Assembly: GCA_023515745.1 (NCBI GenBank)
Contig: JALECJ010000257.1
Span: 3,164,687-3,228,686 of the forward strand
Direction: 5' to 3'
Source of the DNA: Amoeboaphelidium protococcarum
Lineage: Eukaryota; Aphelidiomycota; Aphelidea
DNA: 64,000 nucleotides
The notes under the pieces were generated by a model. That model was given only the letters and a program-made list of their open reading frames with translations, had not been told where the DNA came from and made no database searches. Numbering within the stretch: the first letter of the stretch is position 1; each line of letters begins with the position of its first letter. Shown one piece after another: positions 48,140-60,891 of the stretch. Position numbers and translations under genes: made by a program.

Positions 48140-50965
48140 ATGTCAACAACACGGACGGTGCTCAATACTGCCTATTACTGTTACTCAACGGTGGCTCGTG
48201 TCGGTGCTAACACTGCATTTGCCGTGTGTTAGGCTAAAACAACGTTTAATAGCATGGTGCAGGTGATTTCTAACAGTGGAGCTATTGCAAGTCAATTTTC
48301 ATGGAAAGCTAATCTGCTGGCATCTGGAGTGGATAGGCCTTATGGTATTGCGTTGGATCAGTCAACTGGTGATATATATGTGACTGGTCAGGTTAGGAAT
48401 AGTGTTGATGGCTACGTGTATGTGACACGTCTCCTCAATAGTGGCACTGTGGTGTGGACAAAAACGTATGGTACATCTGGGTTGGATAACATTGGTTGGC
48501 ATATATAGTTTTTCCCATCCAAGAAACTTGTTACTGTTACTGGTTAAACTAGAAATGATCCTCTAAGTACTTTTGGTGGTATTGATGGTCAGGTTATGTC
48601 TATTAACGCCACTGATGGCACTCTGTTGAATCGCATAATAATTGATGTTGGTACTGATGATATTATTCGATCCTCAGTGAATTTTGATGATCGTACTCTT
48701 GTTGTGGCTGGCAGTGTCTTGTAATCTGGGTCGCGCAAAGGATTTATTGCTAGTTATGATGTGTCACCTTCTGGTGTGTTCACATTCAAATGGTAATAAA
48801 TTCTATTTACTGGAGTCTTGACCGAGTTTAACACTGTGAAATTTTACCGTGGTTACTTGCATGCTGGCGGGACTTGGAGTGGTGATTACAACTATGGTTC
48901 AATAGCACAGTCGTCCTCTGGTTTATACAAATCTCTTGTGGTGAAATATGGTTTGGATGGCACTTTGGATACTTAATTCTTTAAGACTGGGTTTCAAGGT
49001 TATGATAGAGCGTATGATATTCAAGTCGATATGGCTTCTAATCTTGTATTGACAGTCGGCACTTCTTAGCCTGAAGGAACTAGCGAATGGCATTATTTTA
49101 ATAAGCAAGGTCCCTATTTCAGTTCAGGTTACTCTTCTGCATCGTATGGTTTTGTATCTGGAATTAATCTCCCGGCGATATTCACATCACTGACTATGCT
49201 CGATGACCGTACTGTTATTGGAGTTGGTGCTAGTAGTTTGCTGCTGGATGGAAACGCATTTGTACTGGTAAATAATGCATTTACTCTGCCCACTACATCA
49301 TTGGCGTCATATATGGCATCGTATCTATTAACCACGACAACAACTACTACAACCTCGACAACGACAACAACAACTACGACGACCACTACAACGACGACGA
49401 CCACTACTACAACGACTACTACTACATCCACTACTACTACAACGACTACAACCACCACCACTCCGACCACTACTACTACAACAACGACTAGTACGACGAC
49501 AACGACTACTCCAACCACCACTACAACCACAACTACTACTACTACTACCCCGACGACGACGACTACTACCCCAACTACCACCACCACTACGACAACGACG
49601 ACAACTACAACTCCGACGACTACGACAACAATTGCGACAACTAGTACTACCTCACCAACGATTACTAGCACTCCTTTCACTATTACTCCTAATGTCACAT
49701 CTATTGGTACATCGTCATTGTCATCTGTATTATTGATTGAGTCGTCTTCCACGTTGGCCACTAGTACATACACAAGCGTAGTATTGAATGGAACAGTCAC
49801 GTCTGATTCAATGTCTTTCACCATTAGCTCCTCGACTGTACCCACTACTAGCCTCTTAACTACTTCTGGCATTGGATTTATAAATTTCTGGGGATCTGGT
49901 CTTACTTAGGGCACCTCTTAAGGCGGAGTGTCAAGCACCACCATTACTCTCGATACATAAGCTAGTTAAAATTAGTCTCTTAACATGGTAGGTGCATATG
50001 CGGCAGTCGCCGCGATTGCTCTTATTGCTCTAATTATAATGGGTGCCACATACTTTGTGATAAAGAGGAGAAGGCGCAAAATGGCTAGAAAGGCCAAAGG
50101 CTCACCATCCATGTACCACAGTACTACTACCTCCACCTTGACTTATAGCTATACTCATACTAATGCCTACCCTGGTACTAATATGCAACAGACAACACTT
50201 TAGGCGTCTAATATCATTGCCATCCCGGTGTTTATGCAAGCATAATGTGGCGTTGATTTTAGGACCTCTCAGTTATTGACCAAAGGTGGTGTTGGCTCTA
50301 TATACTTTGCCGAAGTGTTGAATCCATCGCTGCAATAGAGAGTTCCAGCTGGTTTTAAGGTGCTGTTCAAGCAAATTGCTCCTAGTACTCGTATGTTGAC
50401 AGATAACCAGCGCGCCATCTTCCTTCAGGAGTTGAGTATAATGTACAGATTCAGAGATGATCCAAGGTTTGCCTATATCTACGCGTATAGTGACGAACCA
50501 GCGGGTTTGCTATTGCGATTCTATGAACTTGGCTCCATGAGGAGTTATATTTATGGAGAAAGTAAGATGGCGTCTCAATATAGGTACACAAAGCGGCAGG
50601 TGCTATATCTGGTGAAAACTCTTTCGCAGGCTCTCTTTATGATGCATTCAAGTGGAATAGTCCATCTGGATATAAAACCTGATAACGCTTTGCTGGACTA
50701 TGATGCGCAGAGTGGGTTAATATTCTCAGTACTGACTGACTTTGGTTTGTCAAAGATTGTGGATGAGCAGTCACTTAAAGTCAAGGCCTTTTAAACTGGA
50801 GTAATTAAGGGCGCGTCTCTCAGCTATGCAGCACCTGAGATTTTGCGATAGTTTCGCAATTCTACATCAAATGGTCACTAAGTTGTGTCATACTTTGCTG
50901 CTGATGTTTACGCTGTTGCAGTAGTAATATTGGAGATGTTGAATCGCCGCAAGGTGTGGGTCTGA
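48140..50965 (+). CDS. Receptor-like protein kinase: beta-propeller-like ectodomain, polythreonine stalk, TM, kinase (truncated)
   Basis: 941 residues. Residues ~40-390 hold repeats with DRPYGIALDQSTGDIYVTGQV, a SBBP beta-propeller repeat signature, and further WTKTYGTSG-type strands. Residues ~397-507 are almost pure Thr with scattered Ser/Pro, written in all four ACN codons. A Ser/Thr-rich part precedes a membrane span (~617-641, GAYAAVAAIALIALIIMGATYFVI), then RRRRK. The kinase begins near 710: G-loop GGVGSIYFAEV, Lys in VLFKQI, FLQELSI, catalytic HLDIKPDNAL, DFGLSK, YAAPEI, DVYAVAVVILEML. TGA comes 8 residues later, so the C-lobe helices after subdomain IX are missing. No N-terminal signal peptide is seen; a short upstream exon could hold it. 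Confidence 0.78.
49329..49660 (+). repeat. Threonine-codon tract (ACN)n encoding mucin-like stalk
   Basis: About 105 Thr codons in 332 bases, mixing ACT, ACC, ACA and ACG without a fixed order, interrupted by single Ser and Pro codons. The codon mix argues for selection on the protein (O-glycosylated rod) over pure DNA slippage. The opposite strand gives a spurious polyvaline frame. Confidence 0.9.
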
Positions 50966-51275
50966 TTGTTTGATTGTAAAGTGCGTTGTAATGTAACATA
51001 ACGGTGCAACGTGGTTAATGTTTTCCAAGTCTCTTGCAGTATCGAATATTGTTGACAGGTAATGCGAGAGTTAAAGTCAGTAAGATATGGTTAAAAATAT
51101 TGAATAGTTTAATTTAAAATAATGAAAAAAACTGAGCGTGATCTTGTCTTTTTTTCTATCTCATTCACAAGGCAGCTCTTCCTACTCGATTTGATCCTTG
51201 TCGACTCGCTCAACAGGAAATTTCAATTCTTCAAACACTGCACATTGAAAATCTTTTTAATTGAAAAAGGTCAGA
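50966..51275. other. Intergenic region after the kinase
   Basis: 310 bases without a convincing kinase continuation: no conserved RP..R segment of subdomain XI in any frame. A GT directly after the AAG codon at 50951-50953 could be a donor, but no matching acceptor/exon was found. Confidence 0.45.
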
Positions 51276-52055
51276 ATGATAACTGCAAGTCGAATGCTTA
51301 TGGCGTCAGTTGGCAGTGTGTCTATGCTTCCTTCTGTTTAGAGACTTGTGGCGTATTACGGAATCTCGGAGTTGGCGTCAATACCGTCGAGTGGCCCTCA
51401 TGGCCGATTGCTCAAGGGAGACGTTCTGAAGTGGATAGAGTAGAATGGATTAAAGCGGCGATCGCCACAACATCAAGTAGCTAGTGGTGAGCAGATTGAA
51501 CTGAAATTACCGCGATCTACATTAACCTCGGCGCTTGCTGGTGTGAGGGATGTTAAAGAGCGACGAGTATTGGCTGAGAAGTTTGTAGCTGATAGAGTTT
51601 AATCTACACTGAAGTAGGTACTGGGCTCTAAAGATTTACGCGTCAGAATCGAGAAGGCTTTTGGTTCATCAACATAACCATAGAATTCTAGTCGTAATTC
51701 GAAATAAGGTCTGGAGGTTGTAGTTGATCTTGGTCGGTAGATTAATGAAATCGCTCCAATTCCACAGCCTTTAAAATCGTTGAGTGTTTAAGACAATGAT
51801 GCCCTGGTGAATTTTTTATCGGGTAAGTCTAATAAGAGAGCACCATCAATTCAATTGTATCCTAACGTTGAATAAGAGATTGGCAATGTTAATGATTTTG
51901 ATGCTCTTGGTCTACTGTCTAATACACCAAGTCTATACCGCCCACAAACAACTAGAGCCAGCGAAGATATCTAAATCCAAGTCCAGGTTCCTAGCGCTAT
52001 TGACGTCAAGTCTAGTACAGTACAAAGGACATTTCTAAGGAATTTGGTATAATGA
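51276..52055 (+). CDS. E3-binding-domain protein (PDX1/E3BP-like) lacking a lipoyl domain
   Basis: 259 residues from the first ATG after a TGA. The start MITASRMLMASVGSVSML is a probable mitochondrial presequence. Directly after it comes a peripheral-subunit-binding domain: LPSVQRLVAYYGISELASIPSSGPHGRLLKGDVLKWIEQNG, recognised by P.VR.L....GI....I..SG..GR.LK.DVL.(W/F)I. E3BP/Pdx1 and E2 proteins have one to three lipoyl domains before this; none is present here or in the 310 bases upstream. The remaining ~190 residues are Ser/Gln-rich and resemble no acyltransferase. In mitochondria the domain would anchor E3 (dihydrolipoamide dehydrogenase) in a 2-oxoacid dehydrogenase complex. Confidence 0.78.
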
Positions 52056-52160
52056 GACTAAAATAAAAGAGTTGAAGTGCAGTAACATATTAAAATTCAC
52101 TTTTTATTGCTTTCACAACGTTCAATTCCATTTTAAAGAGTATCTACAACTGTCAATGTA

Positions 52161-54026
<1,866 letters not shown>

Positions 54027-54470
54027 ACTTTTTGTTAATTTATCTAGCGATGCAAAGACAACTTGTGATAGCTTAAGTGATAATAAACTCAATTTATAAT
54101 ACACAAACCGCGTTTTAGTTTAGAAGAGAGAAAACACGACTCCTCTCAGAAATGATGAAAATTGACAGACTGCCGTTGAAGCACAGCCGAGAGTGGAAAC
54201 GTGGAATTGATCATTGTGCGTAAAAAAAGAATGAAATTAATAAACAAGAGACGGAACAAGTAAATGAAGGGTGAATTTATATTGAAGCATAAGAAAGGCG
54301 TTCTCTACCGAACCAAACCGTCCATTTTCAACAATCTCAAACGATCCTCAATGATGTCGGCCGACCGAACGCGTCTGTCATAAGTCATCATCATAATAGA
54401 ACAACAATGATGCAATACACACAAACAAACAAACCAATAACAATCATATTATACATCGATTTATCTATAT
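54027..54470. other. Intergenic region between Mago and PI4K2
   Basis: 444 bases, AT-rich; PI4K2 promoter and Mago 3' UTR. No RNA gene recognised. Confidence 0.4.
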
Positions 54471-54920
54471 TCACACTGGACGAATTTTAAAGTGCAGGCT
54501 GATTAGAGACAAAATGAGACACCGCAAGTCTTGGACCAGATAATAGAATAAACTTAACCCATCAGAGTCTTTGCACGCGTTCACTTCAGTAAGGGAACCA
54601 ATCTTGGACGTTTGTAAATGAACTTTAGTGTCACCATACTCGTAATCAAATTCCTATTTCCCCACTCGGTCTGGCTTGGGCCAATCTTTATCAGTGACGT
54701 GACTTTCAACTAATCTTGACTTCTCAATAATTCTTCTCATTTCATCAATCACGATCTGGCTAATGTAAAACTCCTTCTTGATCATCGAGTCGTTTTTGTA
54801 ATTGCTGTGATTGGCATATCGAACCAGGCCATTTGATCTCACTTCAAACTCTATAAATTCGTGTCCAAACTTCCCCCTATGCCCCGAGTAGTAATGTAAA
54901 TAGAAGTTGTCTTTACTCAT
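54471..54920 (-). CDS. MAGOH: Mago nashi (exon-junction complex subunit)
   Basis: 149 residues from [22 protein letters not shown]; an ATG 10 codons upstream is in frame but the shorter form matches family length. Conserved pieces: [75 protein letters not shown]. It pairs with Y14/RBM8 and locks eIF4A3 onto spliced mRNA. The family's near-invariant Gln in (R/K)QEL is encoded by TAG (54656-54654). The gene therefore gives direct support for UAG as Gln. Confidence 0.96.
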
Positions 54921-55202
54921 ACAAACATAAACGCACGCGCAACAATACACGAGAATAATTATTATATAAGCTTATTGAGACTTTGTGATGGTACCAATTG
55001 ACAGCTTTGAGCAGACTGTGCAATGTTCGCTGTGCTGAATGCGAGCGTCTCAAACCAAGCAGAGAACGAGAGAGAGAGCGCGCGCGCCATTTCGGTTAAC
55101 CTTAGATCGGACAGAAAATCAATATTTTTTCGCCAATCACCTCACCAATTTATCTGACGCGGTCCATTTAATTTCTTTGGATTTAATTAAAGCATACACA
55201 TC

Positions 55203-55997
55203 ATGGCTGTCGGTAAGAATAAGCGTTTATCCAAGGGAAAGAAGGGTATTAAGAAGCGTGTCGTTGATCCATTCACTCGTAAGGACTGGTACGATATTAA
55301 GGCACCAGTCATGTTCGAGAATCGCGACATTGGAAAGACTCTAGTGAACCGCTCGTACGGTCTTAAAAATGCTGATGATTATCTGCGTGGACGTGTGCTG
55401 GAGGTCTGCCTGGCCGATCTTAATAAGGATGAGGCTCAGTCTTTCAGAAAGATCAAGTTGAAGGTTGAGGAGATCTAGACTGCCGGAAACAGCAAAGTTT
55501 GTCTGACCAACTTCTACGGTCTTGACTTTACCAGCGACAAGATCCGCTCCATGGTCAAGAAGTGGTAGACTCTTATTGAGGCTTTCGTCGATGTCAAGAC
55601 CACCGATGATTACCTGTTGCGCGTGTTTGTCATTGGATTCACCAAGAGAAGACCTAACCAGGTGAAGAAGACCACATACGCTCTCTCCAGTCAGGTGCGC
55701 GCCATCCGCAAGAAGATGTTCGACATTGTGAAGAAGGAGGTGTCGACTGTTGACTTGAAGGGTCTCGTCGAGAAGCTGATCCCTGAAGTCATGGGCAAGG
55801 AGATTGAGAAGGCCACTCAGGGTATCTACCCATTGTAGAATGTGTTTGTGAGAAAGGTGAAGATCTTGAAGGCACCAAAGTATGAGCTCGGCAAGCTGTT
55901 GGAGCTCCACGGTGAGAGCGGCTCATCCGGCGCCACTGGTGAAGACAAGGGTGTCAGAGTTGGTGAATTCAAAGAGAAAGTCTACGAAAACATCTGA
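55203..55997 (+). CDS. RPS3A: 40S ribosomal protein eS1 (RPS3A)
   Basis: 264 residues, the same length as the human protein. Starts [35 protein letters not shown] and continues with [98 protein letters not shown] and [11 protein letters not shown]. Two positions occupied by Gln in other eukaryotes, in KKWQT and PLQNV, are TAG codons here (55566-55568 and 55836-55838), the plainest proof of the code. Codon use is biased toward G/C-ending codons, as in highly expressed genes. Confidence 0.99.
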
Positions 55998-56539
55998 GCT
56001 ATATAGTGACTTGATAAAAGTAAATTGACGTGATACATATTATATTCTTTTTTTTATTGGGTTTGTTCCCTCAGTGTATCGCTTTAACTTTAGTTGACAC
56101 CATTTCGAGACAAGACAGTCATTCAGACATTATGGAAAGATAGAACCTATTTGCAAAGCTTAAACATAGACACTTTAAAATTATCAAACACCACCAAGCT
56201 TCTCTTGTCATCTATTTCATCTGTTTGGAAACCAAGCAAACAAAGATTGACTGATTATAAAACTGACTTGATTCGCCTTATTGATTGACGCTTTGTCGAC
56301 TTGTTTGATCAATCCTGTGGCTTCCAACTTTCTCTCTCTCACTTTCTCTCTCTCTCTCTCTCTATTGTCTCATCTCCATCTTTGTTCTGTGTCACTTCTA
56401 CTACTGCAGTAGTGATCATCTGAGTATTAATAAGTCAAAATATCCTTATAACAGCCTGCCAACTAGTACTATTAATTGATAATATCTATTAATTCATAAA
56501 GTTTATCTATACATAAAAGGAAGAATATTAGAATATCGA
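55998..56539. other. Intergenic region with CT-rich microsatellite
   Basis: 542 bases between RPS3A and the RasGAP gene. Contains a (CT)n pyrimidine tract near 56327-56364. A 64-codon frame at 56094 has no recognisable content. Confidence 0.5.
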
Positions 56540-59500
56540 ATGACTCTGGAATCTTTGGCCAAGTACACTGAAGACAGTATAAACTGTAGTAAAGAGCTGC
56601 TCAATTTCTTTAAGAAGAAGAGTGCTATGGATGCAGAATATGCCAAGGGTCTAGGTAGGATTTGCATCTGTTGTTTGTATACTGATTGTGGAGTTATAAC
56701 TCTTTAAATAGACTTGTTGTAGTTAAACTGTGTTAGACAACTCTGAGCCATTTTTAAAAGAACAAATCTGCTGATAAGTCTCAGGATATGGCTATATTGA
56801 AATCGTAAGTTAACATCCCACTACTTAAATAATATGTCATTCATATCTTATGAGTGATTGATGTAGATCTCTTTGGAGTTCATTTAGTAATATCCTTTAG
56901 TGCCTCTATGATTAAGCCAGTGTAGCGGTAAGTTTTCCAATTTGTAAACGGTTTAACTGATCATTGTTTGTGACTATAATCATGATAATTGTGGGTAGAG
57001 AAGTGTTTCAATGACTTTGAGTAATGACGTGGCTGCACCGATTTAGCAGTACATCAGGGAAATGGAAGCAGATAGGAAGGCTGTGATTGATGAGGCTATG
57101 AGGCAGTAGCGAGTTTTACAAGATATGTTTATAGAGTTGAAGAAGGTAAAGTAGAATCAAGAGGATTGCTTATAAGCTAATAATGAGGCGAAGGAAGCAC
57201 TGACTAAAGCTCAGCGTACTCCTAATGTTAAAGATAAGGAACTGGAGAAGTTGCAGTAAAAGGTTCTAGTGTGCCAGGAGAAGTTGAATATTGCTGACGC
57301 CACCTTGCAAGAGCATGATGAGAACTGTAAAAATGCTCAACAAATTTATTGGTAGACATCGCTGCCTGCTCTACTTGAAAAATTGTACAACAAGGAAGAG
57401 GAGCGATGTGCAACTGTTCATAGTACCCTGAAGAACTGGTGTTTGATGGAGAAATAGTTATTTGAGTTTGAGAATTAGTCTGGAGAGAAGCGATTAGATA
57501 TCTTGGAGAATACGGATCTTAGTGGCGATCTGGAGGAGGTGTTTACGGAGCATATGAACTCTAGCTTTGATCCTACTGATGATAGTAAAACTGGAGCGGG
57601 GATCCCTAGCATATCGGTGCATAGTTTAGTTAATCCAATCAAGTCTGGTCGAATGTTGAAGAAGTCGGATGAGAATGACCTGGTGTGGAAGCCGCGTTAC
57701 TTTGTGTTGATGGGCGATCGTACAGATCCGACTAATCCTTCGTATCAGCCAACATCTGGTCGATTGTACTATTTTGAGCAGGAAGACTCTACTAAGCCGA
57801 AGGGAATTGTTGATCTCAGTGGAGCAAGTGTTTATTCAGTGGATGATACAATGTCTGGTGGTGAGAAGAAGAATCTATTTCTCATTTCAACTTCTCTGAC
57901 GACTACGGAGAATAATCAACTTGTTATTAAGAAGAAGATTCTGTATCTGTCGGCAGAGCGAGAGGAAGAGAAGGATGAGTGGATGGACTCGCTGAGGGCG
58001 TACTCTTTGTGCTGTATGCCCGATCTGTCTAGTGCTCTTGCAGAGCCAATTTCTCTCAACCTGGATTCTACTGAGGAGGTTGCCGTTAATTTCCCGCGTG
58101 CCAGTCCTAAAGAGGTTCATTACAGAACCATTAGAACTCTGTCTCTGTGGATCATGGAGGTTCGCGATGTTCATGTTCTAGAACCAGCTGCCCGTCCTAG
58201 CACTGCTGATGCCGGCCAAGGCCTGGCACAGGATTAAGGTAATCTGTTTAATGCATTTCAGGGTCAGAAGACGTATAGTACATTCTGTACCGTTTCTGTG
58301 AATGAGGCTAGGATTGCAAAGACTGCCGTCAAATCTGGTACGAATCCATTTTTTGGCGAGGAGTTCTACTTTGATGAACTGGCGGATTGTGAATCTGAAA
58401 TCTAGATTGAAGTGCACAGTAGCGGAAGGAGAAAAAATCTGTCACTTTAGTTGGGATCTCTTAGTGTGAAATTGAGTAGTTTTATTGATGAATCGAATTC
58501 TTAAAATCATGTTCACAAGAAGTATGAAGCGTGGCTGCCCATCCAAACTGCAACTGTAGATGAATTTGATCAACCTGAGCGCGATGGGAATCCAGCTGTG
58601 AGAATTGCGGCCATAGTGTCTAATGAGAGTATTCTGCCGCTGTACGAGTATCCCTCGTTTGTTAATACCCTTTTTGGTGAGGATTATCGGGTGCTTAAGA
58701 CTCTGGCAAGATCAGCTGAGAAGTGTGTATCATTTGCTCGCGATGACTTTGCTCGCAGTCTGGTCAATGTCTTGATTGCCACAGACTCTGATATTGTTGC
58801 ATTCAGGGCCTTACTATCCGTTGATGTTGAGGGCACCGAAGATCCGAACATCATTTTTAGAGGTAATTCTATGGCGACGAAGGTCATTGATCAGTACATG
58901 AAGATTGTGTGCGGCGAGTTTTTAATGAACACTCTCTCAGCGCCTATAAAGCTCGTGTATGAAAAGTCTAGTCGCCAGGAAAGCTGTGAAATTGACCCCA
59001 CTCGCCTTGAACGTCCAGACGATGAGCTTATTAAGAAGCACTAGAAGCGTCTGCTGGCATGGGCGCAGATGTTCTGGGATGCCATTTAAAATAGTGTTGA
59101 GAAGTGTCCAAAGAATATGCGCGAGACTTTGCAAAGTATCAGAGAAATGGTGGTAGATTCGTTCAGAGGAAGAAAGACATCGAGCGAGAAGGAGATGAAT
59201 AACCTGAATCAGGTGCAGTACTCATCAGTGTCTGGCTTCATATTTCTGAGATTCTTTTGTCCGGCCATATTGAATCCGAAGCTTTTCGGGTTATGGCCAG
59301 AGATTAGTGATAATCCTGTTGCATCAAGAAGTCTCACTCTGATTGCTAAAGTGATGTAAAACTTGGCTAATTTGAGCGACTTTAAAGGAAAAGAGCCTCA
59401 CATGGAATTCTGCAATCCTTGGATCACGTTCAATATTGATGCAATGAAGACCTGTATTCTTCATTTTTCCACTGCTCCCGCTAGCGATGCTAATAAAAAG

Positions 59501-60748
59501 TTTACTGCTGCAGTGCCAACAGCTTAGGATGTAGATCTAAGTAGGCAGTTGAATTACTTGTATCTTCAGATTATCAATAATCATGATGACCTGGTGACAT
59601 TGAAGACTGAAGTTGAAGCCCATAGGAAACAAGGTACGGAGCTTACTCTTGGCCATCGTGGCCATATTGTACCAGACGACTTGGATAGATTGTTTATGTT
59701 CTAAGAGAAATTGGCTGATATGTATGCGCAGTACCATGCTGCATGGACGTCTAGCAAGAAATAGATAGAAGACTGTCCTCATATTATCAAGCCATTCTCC
59801 ATCATCAATATGAGCAGTGTTAAAGCGACTAAAACGCCGATCATAGTTGCGGCCTAATCCATGACTCCTGCAGATAAGAAGGCTGCCAAGAAGACTACCA
59901 CCAACATCAAGAGTAGAATGATATCGACTCCAACATTGATATCTAATCCTATAAATGCAGAGCGTGTAGCCCATCTTGGGGATGATGATCAATAGGGCGT
60001 GCAGATGATCCAAGTTGGCGGAATGTCGACCAAGTCTAGTGAGGATTCCAATTTAGCCAAGCTGTCTGCAATCAATATTAATGATGGTGGCGCCGGCAGT
60101 GCATACTCTTCTTCCACTTCCTAGAAGGCGAATAAAAGGCTGTCCAGTTTACCTGCTCCAATCATTTCTCTAAATCCACCATCATTTGATGACGCGCCTG
60201 CTACCTCTTCGTCTCTCAGTAGAACTATAGAATTTGAGCTGGATCAGCGTATGAGTAGTCAAGATAAGTTAGAATCTTTGGCCAGAGTTTCCAGTCCAGT
60301 AATACCACCGACTGATGTATAAGACGTACTGTAGATTCCTAACTTAGATGGCGGTAGCGGTAGCGGTGGTGCGTCTGCATCGTAAGATCAAAATCGCCCA
60401 AGTGTATCATCTCGCAAGATGGGTACCACATAGAAATTCATGTCGCGTCTTTTCAGTGGTGGCTCCGTGCGTATTGGAAAGGGAAGCACTGGAATAGATG
60501 GCGCGTAAGACGGTGCTGGGGACATTAGCGACTTGGCTCTACAAATGGACTCGAATGAAGCTCCATCACCAGAGGCCATGTCTAATATAAAGCCCGGTGG
60601 TACATTTAAGCTGGGAACATGGAAAAAGAATAGTATAAGCGTAGTTGGACCTGACGGATAGAGCGAGGCTAGACGAAAGTTGATGACGGGTACGAATGTC
60701 TCAATTTTTACCAACAAGGCTGGTGGCAGTGAACCTGCGCGAGAATGA
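56540..60748 (+). CDS. F-BAR / PH / C2 / RasGAP protein
   Basis: Four exons: 56540-56654, 56723-56804, 56867-56927, 56999-60748; introns GTAGGA..TGTAG, GTAAGT..TGTAG, GTAAGT..GGTAG. 1,335 residues. An F-BAR-type helix set opens it (LAKYTEDSINCSKELLNFFKKKSAMDAEYAKGL). A PH domain is near 300-420 (GRMLKKSDENDLVWKPRYFVLM ... ILYLSAEREEEKDEWMDSLR), then a C2 near 455-590. RasGAP spans ~620-880 with the arginine-finger segment FRGNSMATKVIDQYMK and FLRFFCPAILNPKLFGL. A long Ser/Gly-rich tail follows. RasGAPs switch off Ras; the F-BAR should place it on curved plasma membrane. F-BAR plus RasGAP in one chain is known in fungi and amoebae but is uncommon in animals. Confidence 0.9.
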
Positions 60749-60891
60749 GATTTCCTTGAGTGAAATTATATTGATGTCGAAGATGATGATGATGAATAGT
60801 TGAAAAGAATATGACTGAATGTGCGGTGAATAGAATTCTGTTTTTTACGAAATAAAAAGTATAATTCATTCCATTCAAAAAAGGCATCCAA

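Noticed and set aside
49129-49872. Minus-strand polyvaline frame
   Set aside because: It is the antisense of the polythreonine stalk; no other conserved content.
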